53,688 nt of DNA, from positions 1-53,688 of the forward strand of contig CAJUCW010000025.1 in assembly GCA_910585275.1 (NCBI GenBank), read 5' to 3'. The notes under the pieces are model-generated. The model did no database searches, was not told where the DNA came from, and saw only the letters and a list, made by a program, of their open reading frames with translations. This document shows positions 43,523 to 51,681 of the stretch, piece after piece (the first letter of the stretch is position 1; every line of letters begins with the position of its first letter). Position numbers and translations under genes: made by a program. The stretch comes from an uncultured Muribaculaceae bacterium (lineage in GTDB: Bacteria; Bacteroidota; Bacteroidia; Bacteroidales; Muribaculaceae).

Positions 43523-44125
43523 ATGAATCTATCGGATATTATATCGGTTGACCCCGCCAAAACAACTCTCGGTGCGCTGCATCCTGAAGCGGCATCCCGC
43601 TTTTTAAGGAATTCAAAAATTTACCGAAAAGTGGCGCCTCCCGCTAAAAAAACAGCGCTCAACTTTTTCTTTGCATCGCTCGCTCCCGGAGTAAACCGCT
43701 TCGGCGGCTATATGCTCCTGTTCCGGTGCCTGTTCGCCGCGTTGCTGATTGTTTCGGGCAGCTTTATCCTATACGGAGAGATTAATGCACCCGAATCTCT
43801 CATGCAGGGCCATGTATTTGCGATAATCGAAATAATTGCCGGCTCAATGCTGGCGTTAGGATTCTTCAATCGACTGGCATCTCTGGCGGCGACCATCCTG
43901 TTCGCCACAGTTTCCGTGATGTCCATTATCCACGGAGTTTTCGACATGCAGTCGTTCCTTACCCTTTTCGGATGTCTTCTCTTCCTCATCTTAGGGGCGG
44001 GAAAATATTCTTGCGATTTCCTTATCCGGAAGGCGGTTATTGCCAAGGCATCAAAGAGACGGAGACGCATTGAACAGGAACGCCTTTCATACAAAGCGTT
44101 CCGCAACGCCCACCTCGACCGCTGA
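43523..44125 (+). CDS. DoxX-like four-helix membrane protein
   Basis: A 200-residue protein with a soluble N-terminus of about 60 residues, four predicted membrane helices (LLFRCLFAALLIVSGSFIL; FAIIEIIAGSMLALGFF; LAATILFATVSVMSIIHG; FLTLFGCLLFLILGAG) and a very basic C-terminal tail (ASKRRRRIEQERL). Arrangement and size resemble DoxX/DoxD-type proteins, but identity is only suggestive. It is isolated, 216 bases from tdk and ending just before a shared terminator. Function unknown. Confidence 0.6.
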   Translation: MNLSDIISVDPAKTTLGALHPEAASRFLRNSKIYRKVAPPAKKTALNFFFASLAPGVNRFGGYMLLFRCLFAALLIVSGSFILYGEINAPESLMQGHVFAIIEIIAGSMLALGFFNRLASLAATILFATVSVMSIIHGVFDMQSFLTLFGCLLFLILGAGKYSCDFLIRKAVIAKASKRRRRIEQERLSYKAFRNAHLDR

Positions 44126-44140
44126 TATGAGCACACAAAA

Positions 44141-44176
44141 AAAAGCGTCTTCTTACTAAAGAAGACGCTTTTTGAC
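44141..44176. terminator. bidirectional terminator between the DoxX-like gene and rpmA
   Basis: AAAAGCGTCTTC (44141-44152) pairs exactly with GAAGACGCTTTT (44161-44172). A-runs lie on the left and T-runs on the right, so it serves both converging genes. Confidence 0.85.
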
Positions 44177-44190
44177 TATAAAACGAATAT

Positions 44191-44226
44191 CTTAAAGAAT
44201 CCGGATATTAAATCCGGACTCTTAAG
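44191..44226 (-). other. second hairpin after rpmA
   Basis: An imperfect palindrome centred on TCCGGAT/ATCCGGA with CTTAA/TTAAG ends lies ten bases past the rpmA stop. It may stabilise the ribosomal-protein mRNA ahead of the terminator. Confidence 0.45.
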
Positions 44227-44236
44227 GTTTCTCTTT

Positions 44237-44497
44237 TTAGTTCTGGTGAGGCTCTACATTGATGAACTTACGTCCTTCCTTACCGGTAGAGAACACTACC
44301 ACACCGTCAATAAGAGCGAAGAGAGTGTGGTCCTTGCCCATTCCGACATTCAGGCCGGGATGGTGCACCGTGCCACGCTGACGCTTCAGGATGTTGCCGG
44401 CTTTGCAGTTTGACCCACCGAAGATTTTCACACCAAGTCGTTTGCTTTCTGATTCGCGGCCGTTCTTAGAACTACCGACACCTTTTTTATGTGCCAT
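44237..44497 (-). CDS. rpmA: 50S ribosomal protein L27
   Basis: An 86-residue ribosomal protein. It begins MAHKKGVGSSKNGRESESKR, the standard L27 N-terminus that reaches the peptidyl-transferase centre, with no Firmicutes-type N-terminal extension. LGVKIFGGSNCKAGNILKRQRGT is also characteristic. It follows rplU by 18 bases, the universal L21-L27 pair. Confidence 0.98.
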   Translation of the reverse strand: MAHKKGVGSSKNGRESESKRLGVKIFGGSNCKAGNILKRQRGTVHHPGLNVGMGKDHTLFALIDGVVVFSTGKEGRKFINVEPHQN

Positions 44498-44515
44498 ATC
44501 TGATGAGTTGTTTTT

Positions 44516-44836
44516 TTACTTTTCAATTGATTTTACCAATACCTTGGTGAACTGCTGGCGGTGGCCGTTTTTACGACGATAGCCTTTGCGACGTTTCTTC
44601 TTGAAAACAATCACTTTCTCTCCCTTTACGAGGGGAACGAGAACTTCACAATTCACTTTTGCCCCTTCAACGGCAGGAGCACCGACCTTAACGTCGCCGT
44701 CGGCATCAAGAAGAAGCACCTTGTCGAAAGCAACTGCGTCGCCTTCCTTCACTTCTTCGCCGAGATGATGGACATAAAGGAATTTTCCTTCTTCAGCTTT
44801 AAACTGCTGTCCTTTAATTTCTACGATAGCGTACAT
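44516..44836 (-). CDS. rplU: 50S ribosomal protein L21
   Basis: A 106-residue ribosomal protein of the large-subunit surface. It opens MYAIVEIKGQQFKAEEGKFL and ends with the basic KVIVFKKKRRKGYRRKNGHRQ block that binds 23S rRNA. First gene of the L21-L27 operon, with an exact-consensus promoter and an 80-nt leader. That leader holds a small GGGCG/CGCCC hairpin which might take part in autoregulation, but nothing clearly shows this. Confidence 0.98.
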   Translation of the reverse strand: MYAIVEIKGQQFKAEEGKFLYVHHLGEEVKEGDAVAFDKVLLLDADGDVKVGAPAVEGAKVNCEVLVPLVKGEKVIVFKKKRRKGYRRKNGHRQQFTKVLVKSIEK

Positions 44837-44923
44837 CTACTATTTTATTGAAATTCATATTAATCCGTTGGGCGGAAGGCATTACGCCCTCTCTTTTTCG
44901 AGCCTTGGCGGAATTCGCGACTG

Positions 44924-44955
44924 CAAAATTACAAAAAATCTGCAATCAAACCAAA
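44924..44955 (-). promoter_or_regulatory. promoter of rplU-rpmA
   Basis: On the minus strand TTTG (44952-44955), 20 bases, TAATTTTG (44924-44931): an exact consensus match about 80 bases before the rplU start. It is located just past the stop of the DUF6048 gene. Confidence 0.75.
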
Positions 44956-44970
44956 TGATTACCAAATTTT

Positions 44971-45828
44971 TTATTCCCCATTTTCCTTCAAGGATGCATC
45001 TTCCCCTTCCGCGGCCTCGGGCTTCTTCTTGCTGAGGGGTATGGTGTAGATCAGCGAAAAAGATGCCGATATGGGCGACTTGGTGCCATAGCCGGGTATG
45101 AACCATGGGTCGGAATTGCTCCCCTTGCTGTTGCTGAATTTAAACTTGTAGCGAAAATCCCATCCCATTGATATCCCTTTCCATATCTTCACCTTTATCC
45201 CACCGAGCACTTCCCCGTAGAGGGCGTGTGCTTTCTGGTCGAGGATAGAAAAACGGTTGCTCTGGTCCCAATAAGGTGAATTGATGGTGATGTCGGTTAT
45301 ATCGTATCTGAACGACGAATATCCTCCACGGAGTCCGATATGCACCTGATAATCGGGATTGCTCTTATACAGGAAGTTGTAGTTTATACCTAACTTGCCG
45401 TAAAACGACGGTTTCCCTTTGTAGCGGAAGTTTCCTTCTTCCGGGCGGTTGTCGGCAAAACCCACGCCAAACTCCACGACAGGTTGAAACCAGTTGTGGA
45501 GCGACAGCTCGGCCCAAACGTCGAAACTCGCATGCTTTTGGCCAGCAAGCAGCATAACGCCGTCGAAGAAGTTCACTCCGACGCTCACTGATTGCAGCAG
45601 AGGATAGACAGGCTTGGGACCCGCCTTTTTCACGGTGTCGAGGTCGGCGAGAAACAGCACCGGCTCGTCAAGAGGGTTGCCGTGCTTGTCGTAATAGTGG
45701 AGCACGGGCTGACGAGGCTTCGTGGGGTCGTCGTCAACGGGAGTGATTTTCTTCTGGGCGCATACAGGGAAACACACCGTGGAAACCGCCACTGCAAGAA
45801 ACGTCAATATGCGTGCAATTTTTTTCAT
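44971..45828 (-). CDS. DUF6048-type outer-membrane protein
   Basis: A 285-residue exported protein. Signal peptide residues 1-24 (FPVCAQ), then a Pro-rich linker (VDDDPTKPRQPVLHYYDKHG) and a beta-barrel-like domain of alternating strands (VSVGVNFFDGVMLLAGQKHASFDVWAEL is cut here into VSVGVNFFDG and ASFDVWAEL; YGKLGINYNFLYKSNPDYQV). The C-terminus is a charged tail, not a closing strand. It corresponds to the Bacteroidetes family DUF6048, found beside DUF6452 lipoproteins. It overlaps that gene by four bases. Function unknown. Confidence 0.7.
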   Translation of the reverse strand: MKKIARILTFLAVAVSTVCFPVCAQKKITPVDDDPTKPRQPVLHYYDKHGNPLDEPVLFLADLDTVKKAGPKPVYPLLQSVSVGVNFFDGVMLLAGQKHASFDVWAELSLHNWFQPVVEFGVGFADNRPEEGNFRYKGKPSFYGKLGINYNFLYKSNPDYQVHIGLRGGYSSFRYDITDITINSPYWDQSNRFSILDQKAHALYGEVLGGIKVKIWKGISMGWDFRYKFKFSNSKGSNSDPWFIPGYGTKSPISASFSLIYTIPLSKKKPEAAEGEDASLKENGE

Positions 45829-46349
45829 GATTGTTCCTCTTCCTTTGTGCTGACCCTGAAATATATGCGCAGGTTTTCGGCGTTCTTGTTGTCGATGACG
45901 CCGCCGGGGCAGGTCACCGAGTCGATAATATTGTGAGTGGTCTCAATCGAACGGATTTTATAGTCATAGACCGCCCCGCATGATGCCGACACAAACCAGG
46001 GCACAATCTCATAGTTGAACGTAATGGTATCCGCTACGCGGTATTTGCCAAGGACGCCCTGAAGATAACGGATTATGAACGTAGTGCTCTCCTGGTCGAT
46101 TCGGAAAGGGAGATAACTTTGGCTTATGCCTATCACGGAGTCGTGGAGCACGCTGTCGCCGGGAGCACCGAGGCCCAATATAGATATGGAGTCGAGACTT
46201 ATCGCCGCAGGCTCCAAGTCGGAACTATAAAAACCGGCAAGCGGCAACGAATTTTTGTTTTCGTAGCATTCGTCGTTGCTGCACGCGGCGATTCCGATAA
46301 TCGCCGTCATGACAACAGGGGCTGCAAACCGTCGCGCCAACTTCGTCAT
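45825..46349 (-). CDS. DUF6452-type lipoprotein
   Basis: A 174-residue lipoprotein (lipobox IAAC at residue 23, then SNDECYENKN). The mature domain is all-beta in pattern, with a central QESTTFIIRYLQG and two conserved-looking cysteines (SASCGAVYDY, DSVTCPGG) that could form a disulfide. It resembles DUF6452. Start and stop both overlap neighbours by four bases (GT2 upstream, DUF6048 downstream), so the three genes are tightly coupled and probably act in one envelope process. Confidence 0.72.
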   Translation of the reverse strand: MTKLARRFAAPVVMTAIIGIAACSNDECYENKNSLPLAGFYSSDLEPAAISLDSISILGLGAPGDSVLHDSVIGISQSYLPFRIDQESTTFIIRYLQGVLGKYRVADTITFNYEIVPWFVSASCGAVYDYKIRSIETTHNIIDSVTCPGGVIDNKNAENLRIYFRVSTKEEEQS

Positions 46350-47296
46350 AATTCCTCGGCTATCAAGTAGTTATTTCTCTCCGGCGAATTCCTGGTGATA
46401 AGTTCTCCGATAAACCCGGAAAGGAAGAACTGGAGACCCATTATCATCGCAGCCAGCGAGAGATAGAAATACACGGAATTCGTGACGTAGAAATGATAGG
46501 TGTCGCTGTTGATGGCGATAATCTTGAGGACGAGGACCACCAAAACGGCAAAGAATCCTATAATGAACATCAGCGACCCGAGAAGCCCGAAAATATGCAT
46601 GGGCTTCACTCCGAATTTCGACTGGAACCACAACGTGCCGAGGTCAAGGTAGCCGTTGACAAAACGATCGAGGCCGAATTTGGTATGGCCGTATTTACGC
46701 GCCTGATGATGCACCACCTTCTCCCCTATCTTGTGGTAGCCTGCGTTTTTGGCGAGATAAGGGATATAACGGTGCATATCGCCATATACCTCTATATGTT
46801 TTATCACCGCGTTGCGGTAAGCCTTAAGCCCGCAGTTGAAGTCATGGAGATTCTTGATGCCGCTCACTGCACGGGCTGTGGCGTTGAAGAGTTTGGTAGG
46901 GATGGTCTTCGAAAGCGGGTCATAACGCTTCTTTTTCCATCCCGACACAAGGTCATACCCCTCTTTCGTAATCATACGGTAGAGTTCGGGAATCTCGTCC
47001 GGGCTGTCTTGCAAATCGGCGTCCATTGTAATCACCACATCCCCCTTCGCACGGCGGAACCCGGTGTTGAGGGCCGGGGATTTCCCGTAATTTCTCGAAA
47101 ACGACACGGCATGGATATTGCCGTTGGCGGCTGCAAGCTTCTTTATCACGTCGAGCGAACGGTCGGTAGAGCCGTCGTCGATAAAGAGAATTTCATAGGT
47201 GAATCCGTTGGCGTCCATCACCCGCTCAATCCATGAGGCAAGTTCGGGAAGCGATTCTTCCTCGTTATATAGGGGTATGACTACTGATATATCCAT
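46346..47296 (-). CDS. family 2 glycosyltransferase, polyprenyl-phosphate type
   Basis: A 316-residue membrane-bound GT2. The catalytic domain spans residues 1-230: VVIPLYNEEESLPEL, LFIDDGSTDRS, nucleotide/metal motif MDADLQDSPDE, FNCGLKAYR. Two membrane helices follow (MHIFGLLGSLMFIIGFFAVLV and a second near 290). This layout is that of dolichol/undecaprenyl-phosphate sugar transferases (DPM1/ArnC/GtrB-like), which load a sugar on a lipid carrier facing the cytoplasm. Sugar and acceptor pathway unknown. Coupled to the DUF6452 lipoprotein gene. Confidence 0.88.
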   Translation of the reverse strand: MDISVVIPLYNEEESLPELASWIERVMDANGFTYEILFIDDGSTDRSLDVIKKLAAANGNIHAVSFSRNYGKSPALNTGFRRAKGDVVITMDADLQDSPDEIPELYRMITKEGYDLVSGWKKKRYDPLSKTIPTKLFNATARAVSGIKNLHDFNCGLKAYRNAVIKHIEVYGDMHRYIPYLAKNAGYHKIGEKVVHHQARKYGHTKFGLDRFVNGYLDLGTLWFQSKFGVKPMHIFGLLGSLMFIIGFFAVLVVLVLKIIAINSDTYHFYVTNSVYFYLSLAAMIMGLQFFLSGFIGELITRNSPERNNYLIAEEL

Positions 47297-47346
47297 CTTG
47301 ATTGTTTATTACCGCGAAATTACAAAAAAAAATACAATTCAGGCCA

Positions 47347-47895
47347 TCATCTGCCAAAAACATTTCTCTTTTCATCCACGCGACGACGCCCTCCCAGCAT
47401 AAGGGCGAGCACAAGCGAAAGCATCGACCCTGCAAAACAGGTGAGCCAGCCCATGGATGCCACAAACTGCATTCCGCCGGGAAGCATGCGCCCGTCGAGC
47501 GCCCGGCGCATCATGTCGGTGGTGGCGGCATATTCCCCGGCCACCGGCGACGACTCTATCTCCACCAAGGCATTCGCTATATAGGAATGGAGAAAACCGG
47601 GGTCGATGACCGTAAGATATATGCCCGAAAACAACGAGCATATCAGGGTGCCGAAAATCACCGAATAGATTCCGCAAAGCCAAAGCGCGGAGAATTTTGA
47701 ATACGTCGGCTCCTGTCGCGCCATGCGCCGCATATAGTATGCCAAAAGAAACGGGAATCCCAATGCCAGCAAGGGCATAAAAACAGGAAGCGATTCAATT
47801 CTGAGGCTCAGCAGCAGGCATGCCGACATGGCTGTGAGATAAACGCCGACCGGAAGGCCCGCCTCGGCGGCATATTTATACACTGATTTTGTCAT
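47347..47895 (-). CDS. DUF4199 membrane protein
   Basis: A 182-residue protein with four predicted membrane helices (LPVGVYLTAMSACLLLSL; FMPLLALGFPFLLAYYM; LWLCGIYSVIFGTLICSLFSGIYL; FAGSMLSLVLALML) and a soluble loop between the third and fourth. It fits DUF4199, commonly found beside a GT2 of the polyprenyl-phosphate type in Bacteroidetes; a helper or flippase-like role is speculative. It lies 39 bases after bioB and 50 bases before the GT2. Confidence 0.78.
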   Translation of the reverse strand: MTKSVYKYAAEAGLPVGVYLTAMSACLLLSLRIESLPVFMPLLALGFPFLLAYYMRRMARQEPTYSKFSALWLCGIYSVIFGTLICSLFSGIYLTVIDPGFLHSYIANALVEIESSPVAGEYAATTDMMRRALDGRMLPGGMQFVASMGWLTCFAGSMLSLVLALMLGGRRRVDEKRNVFGR

Positions 47896-47934
47896 TTTTC
47901 GAGAGAGTTAGGTGTATTTGTAAAGGCCGGCGGC

Positions 47935-48906
47935 TTAGAATTTCCAGCGCGCCTCTTTAAAAAGAACGCGGTCATCGGCTATTGTATTGCTCACAGTGGT
48001 AAGCATGTCGCCCATAAGCACCCCGTTCATACCCCCTTTCATTATCCTCAGCATCGACTCATGGCTCAACCGCATCCTTCCGCCGGCAAACCGTAGCGAC
48101 TTGGTGGGGAGTATGAATCTGAACACCGCCACGGTGCGGATTATATCCTCTTCCGATATCAGGGGGGTGGATTCCAAAGGCGTTCCCTTAATCGGGTTAA
48201 GAATGTTGACCGGCACGGAATCCACGTCAAGGTCGCGGAGTTCGAAAGCGAAGTCCATACGGTCTGCCATCGTCTCACCCATTCCGATGATTCCTCCGGA
48301 ACATACCTCAAGGCCGCACTTGCGCGCCGCCGCTATGGTGCGTTTCTTGTCTTCCGGAGTATGGGTGGTGCATAGCGTTTTGAAAAATCCCGACGACGTC
48401 TCCATGTTGCAATGGTAGCGCTTCACACCGGCTTCCTTCAGCATCTCCATCTCCTCTTCGCCGAGCAAACCCATGGAGGCACAGAGATAAAGATCGGTGT
48501 TTTCCGTAAGATGGCGGAATACGTCGCAAAACTTCTCAAGGTCTTTACGTGCAACCGTCCGGCCGCTCGTCACGAGCGAGAATCGGCGTATCCCGGCTTC
48601 GTCGTTGGCGGAGGCCGCTTTCATCACCTCTTCGAGTTCAAGGAAATTATAGGTGGTGCATCCGGTGTGATGACGCGATGCTTGGGCGCACCATTTGCAG
48701 TCTTCGCCACACATTCCGCTGCGGGCGTTGACGATGGAGCAGGAATCCACCTCGTCGCCCTGCCAATGCCGGGCTATCTCGTCGGCGGCGTCGCACAGCG
48801 CGTCAAGCTCTGGATAAACGGAAAGGGCCTCGGCCTCTTCACGCGTTGCGCCAATCCCTTGCAGCGCCCTCTCTTTCACATCATCAAGATTGAATTCCGA
48901 TTTCAT
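47935..48906 (-). CDS. bioB: biotin synthase
   Basis: A 323-residue radical SAM enzyme that inserts sulfur into dethiobiotin. The cluster cysteines are Cys66, Cys70 and Cys73 in GMCGEDCKWCAQ; later YHCNMETS, CSGGIIGMGET and the RFAGGR block near the C-terminus fit BioB and the second cluster site. I start at MKSEFNLDD: the open frame extends 50 codons further, but a -7 box lies 20 bases before this Met, inside that extension. No other biotin genes are near. It heads the DUF4199-GT2-DUF6452-DUF6048 run, possibly as a passenger. Confidence 0.93.
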   Translation of the reverse strand: MKSEFNLDDVKERALQGIGATREEAEALSVYPELDALCDAADEIARHWQGDEVDSCSIVNARSGMCGEDCKWCAQASRHHTGCTTYNFLELEEVMKAASANDEAGIRRFSLVTSGRTVARKDLEKFCDVFRHLTENTDLYLCASMGLLGEEEMEMLKEAGVKRYHCNMETSSGFFKTLCTTHTPEDKKRTIAAARKCGLEVCSGGIIGMGETMADRMDFAFELRDLDVDSVPVNILNPIKGTPLESTPLISEEDIIRTVAVFRFILPTKSLRFAGGRMRLSHESMLRIMKGGMNGVLMGDMLTTVSNTIADDRVLFKEARWKF

Positions 48907-48926
48907 AACAACATTGATTTTGGCTA

Positions 48927-48958
48927 CAAAGGTAGCGAATACCATCCATCCTTGCAAT
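48927..48958 (-). promoter_or_regulatory. promoter of bioB
   Basis: On the minus strand ATTG (48955-48958, one change from TTTG), 20 bases, TACCTTTG (48927-48934). It lies about 20 bases before the chosen bioB start and supports that choice. Confidence 0.6.
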
Positions 48959-49048
48959 ACCATAAACATGGCATATCCCGACATGACGGAAACATAGCCA
49001 CACGTCATTGATGCCCCGCCCCCTTTGTTAATTTTCTTAACACTTTTT

Positions 49049-49127
49049 TGGACCACTTTATATATTCAATCTGGACCACTTCACACATCCCTTATAAATC
49101 AACAATTTACAAACGCAGCTTGGTCCA
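49049..49127. repeat. TGGACCA repeats between bioB and the endonuclease gene
   Basis: This 331-base gap contains TGGACCACTT twice (49049-49058 and 49072-49081, 23 bases apart) and an inverted TGGTCCA at 49121-49127. They could be operator sites for one or both divergent genes, but no regulator is known. Nothing else is evident in the gap apart from the two promoters. Confidence 0.5.
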
Positions 49128-49210
49128 ATTATCAAAATTTCACATTACCGGCAGAGTACGTGCCACTACCCTCTGCCAATTTGGTTGTTGCCTCTTTTCC
49201 AAATCTTATG

Positions 49211-49218
49211 TAACTTTG
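49211..49218 (+). promoter_or_regulatory. -7 box for the endonuclease-mnmE pair
   Basis: TAACTTTG matches the -7 consensus; the nearest TTTG upstream is 27 bases away, so the -33 part is poor. Transcription would start about 13 bases before the first ATG and 28 before the second. Confidence 0.5.
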
Positions 49219-49237
49219 CATACATCTATACATTTTT

Positions 49238-50095
49238 ATGAAGAAAAACAATATGAAACACATAGGTTACGCCATTTGCTTCCTTCTGATAGCCATCGGG
49301 GTTTTCATGGCCGTCAATTCCAACGCAAGCAGCAACGGCACCTCGGCCGATGAAGTGGAGACGCCCGGAGATTCCTTGAAAGAATCCATACGACATTACC
49401 CTGCGCTCGAAACGGTTATTATTCCGGATTCCGTGGCACAACAAACTAAGGAATACATCGGGTTTACCATCTCATTCAACAAAGACAACCGCACACCGAA
49501 CTACGTGGCTTGGGAACTCCTCGGCGATGAAACCGAAGGGGAAACCGGACGCAGCAACAAATTCTGGACGGATGCCGACATCGAGGGCTGCCCTGACACG
49601 CGCGACTACACCCGTTCCGGTTATGACAGAGGGCACATGTGCCCTTCCGCCGACCAGAAATGGAACCCGCAGGCAATGGAAGACTGCTTCGTAATGGCCA
49701 ATATCTGTCCGCAGATGCATGCCCTCAACAACGGGGCATGGAAAACACTCGAAAACAAGGAACGCCAATGGGCGAAAAGAGACTCGGCAGTGATGATTGT
49801 GGCGGGTCCAATCTATAATCCCATGGATACCGTTCGCATCGGCAATGCCGGCGTTAGGGTTCCGGGGGCTTTCTTCAAGGTGCTTCTTGCGCCGTATCTC
49901 GACGCTCCCCGTGGAATCGGATTCATATATCCCAACATGGCATCCCCCGGCAATATGCAGGACTACGCCATGAGCATCGACGAAGTCGAGAGAATCACCG
50001 GCTACGACTTCTTCCCTTCCCTCCCCGACGATATAGAAAACAACGTGGAATCCACATTCTCTTTCAAAGAATGGAACAGCTCAAGAAAACAATGA
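49238..50095 (+). CDS. exported DNA/RNA non-specific endonuclease (NUC1 family)
   Basis: A 285-residue secreted or membrane-anchored nuclease. N-terminal hydrophobic segment (residues about 9-28), a linker, then the beta-beta-alpha-metal nuclease domain. The catalytic motif is DRGHM (Asp130-His133). Downstream FVMANICPQMHALNNGAW holds the metal-binding Asn, and FFKVLL and GFIYPN follow. It would degrade nucleic acid in the periplasm or outside, perhaps for nutrient scavenging. Met6 is an alternative start with a better-placed leader. Its stop overlaps the mnmE start. Confidence 0.88.
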   Translation: MKKNNMKHIGYAICFLLIAIGVFMAVNSNASSNGTSADEVETPGDSLKESIRHYPALETVIIPDSVAQQTKEYIGFTISFNKDNRTPNYVAWELLGDETEGETGRSNKFWTDADIEGCPDTRDYTRSGYDRGHMCPSADQKWNPQAMEDCFVMANICPQMHALNNGAWKTLENKERQWAKRDSAVMIVAGPIYNPMDTVRIGNAGVRVPGAFFKVLLAPYLDAPRGIGFIYPNMASPGNMQDYAMSIDEVERITGYDFFPSLPDDIENNVESTFSFKEWNSSRKQ

Positions 50096-51597
50096 CTACA
50101 GACACCATAGCGGCGGTTGCCACAGCTCCCGGCATCGGGGGGATAGCGGTAATCCGAGTCTCCGGACCCGAGGCAATCAACATTATAGAATCGGCATGGA
50201 AAGGGAAAATGTTGTCGAAAGTTCCCTCGCACACCGTCTCCCTCGGACGCTACATAGCCACCGACGGGACCCTCCTCGACGAGGCAGTGGCTACGGTTTT
50301 CCGTGGCCCACGCTCTTTTACGGGCGAGGACGTGGTGGAACTCTCCGTTCACGGTTCGCGTTGGATTCAACGTGAAATCCTCTCCGACATTATCCGGCGC
50401 GGAGCGCGCACCGCCGAGCCCGGCGAGTTTACGCAACGAGCTTTCCTCAACGGCAGAATCGACCTCGCCCAGGCGGAAGGAGTGGCAGACCTCATCGCCT
50501 CAAATTCACGGGCTTCCCATCGCCTCGCGATGACCCAGACACGTGGAAATTTCTCGAAAGAACTCGACCGTTTGCGCGACAAACTCGTGGAATTCGCTTC
50601 CCTGCTTGAACTGGAACTCGACTTTTCGGAAGAAGACGTAGAGTTTGCCGACCGGTCGCGTCTTCTGGAACTTGCCGCCACAATCCTCGCAAAGGTGGAA
50701 AGACTCGCCGAATCCTATTCCTCGGGAGCCGCATTGAAAGAGGGGCTGCCCGTGGTTATCGCCGGCGTACCGAACGCCGGTAAATCTTCTCTCCTCAACC
50801 TTCTTCTCGGCGACGACAAGGCCATCGTGACAGACATTCCCGGCACCACCCGCGACACCATCGAAGACACCGTAGAACTTGACGGCATCCTCTATCGCTT
50901 CATCGACACTGCCGGGCTCCGCGACTCCTCCGACACAGTAGAAGCCATCGGCATCGACCGCGCCCGCGCAAAAATGCGCGACGCCCGCATAATAATCTGG
51001 ATGATCGACCCCACCTCCCCCCTCTCACCCCAGCTCGACGAACTCTCCGCCTTCCGCGCCTCAAAACCCGAAGCCCGCATCATCCCCCTCCTCAACAAAT
51101 CCGACCTCCACTCCTCCTCTCAGAAGCCCCTCGCCTCCACTCAGAACAACCCCGCCTCCGCCCTCTCTCTCTTATCTTCCCTATCCGAAAGCTCCGACAA
51201 GACCGAATCGTCCGAAAGGTCCGACAAGTCCGACTGGTCCGAATCCTCAGCATCGTCCGAATCGTCCACAAGCTCCGACACCATTCCTCCGATTTTGTTC
51301 AGCACAAAAACGGCACAAGGCCTTTCCGAGTTGCGAAGCAGATTAATAAGCCTGGCAACGGAAGGATTCAATCCGCAAGAAGAGCTGATGGTAACTAACG
51401 CACGCCACTACGAATCGCTCATACGCGGCGCCTCATCGCTCCGCCGGGCCATACAAGGCATAGAGGCAGGCATCTCCGCCGACTTCATAGCCCAAGACGT
51501 CCGCGAAACCCTCCACCACCTCGGCACCATCACCGGCTCCGTCACCACCACCGACCTCCTCCACTCCATCTTCTCCCGCTTCTGCATCGGCAAATAG
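50092..51597 (+). CDS. mnmE: tRNA modification GTPase MnmE with a serine-rich insertion
   Basis: A 501-residue GTPase that, with MnmG, modifies the wobble uridine of several tRNAs. The N-domain starts TIAAVATAPGIGGIAVIRVSG. The G domain lies within a helical domain: G1 GVPNAGKSS, G3 DTAGLRD, G4 NKSD, G5 STKTAQG; the C-terminus is the invariant CIGK. Between G4 and G5 lie about 60 Ser/Glu/Asp-rich residues where the family has a short loop, making the protein about 40 longer than usual. I start at MTTDTIAA (ATGA overlap with the nuclease stop) rather than seven codons upstream. A mobile element lies just past its 3' end. Confidence 0.93.
   Translation: MTTDTIAAVATAPGIGGIAVIRVSGPEAINIIESAWKGKMLSKVPSHTVSLGRYIATDGTLLDEAVATVFRGPRSFTGEDVVELSVHGSRWIQREILSDIIRRGARTAEPGEFTQRAFLNGRIDLAQAEGVADLIASNSRASHRLAMTQTRGNFSKELDRLRDKLVEFASLLELELDFSEEDVEFADRSRLLELAATILAKVERLAESYSSGAALKEGLPVVIAGVPNAGKSSLLNLLLGDDKAIVTDIPGTTRDTIEDTVELDGILYRFIDTAGLRDSSDTVEAIGIDRARAKMRDARIIIWMIDPTSPLSPQLDELSAFRASKPEARIIPLLNKSDLHSSSQKPLASTQNNPASALSLLSSLSESSDKTESSERSDKSDWSESSASSESSTSSDTIPPILFSTKTAQGLSELRSRLISLATEGFNPQEELMVTNARHYESLIRGASSLRRAIQGIEAGISADFIAQDVRETLHHLGTITGSVTTTDLLHSIFSRFCIGK
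51106..51285 (+). repeat. serine-coding repeat tract inside mnmE
   Basis: From 51171 onward TCCGAA/TCCGAC-type units recur irregularly, encoding runs such as SESSDKTESSERSDKSD. The reading frame stays open. Base use is heavily skewed to C and T on the plus strand just before it. This looks like an expanded low-complexity insertion. Confidence 0.8.
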
Positions 51598-51639
51598 ATA
51601 AACACTTGAAAATCATATAATTAGCTAACAGATAACACG

Positions 51640-51666
51640 AAACGCCTCTTTTCAGGGGCGTTTTTT
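51640..51666 (+). terminator. terminator after mnmE
   Basis: AAACGCC and GGCGTTT form the stem (AAACGCCTC/GGGGCGTTT with one weak pair) around a TTTTCA loop, followed by a T6 run. It lies about 40 bases past the mnmE stop and may be the last host-side feature before the mobile element. Confidence 0.75.
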
Positions 51667-51681
51667 ATTGGTCAAAATTGC

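Noticed and set aside
44837..44923. Possible L21 autoregulatory leader before rplU
   Set aside because: A small GGGCG/CGCCC hairpin exists, but I see nothing matching a known L21 leader fold, so I mention it only under rplU.
48907..49056. 50-codon N-terminal extension of bioB
   Set aside because: It contains the -7 box of the promoter and the residues do not resemble biotin synthase; the start at 48906 gives a normal-length enzyme.
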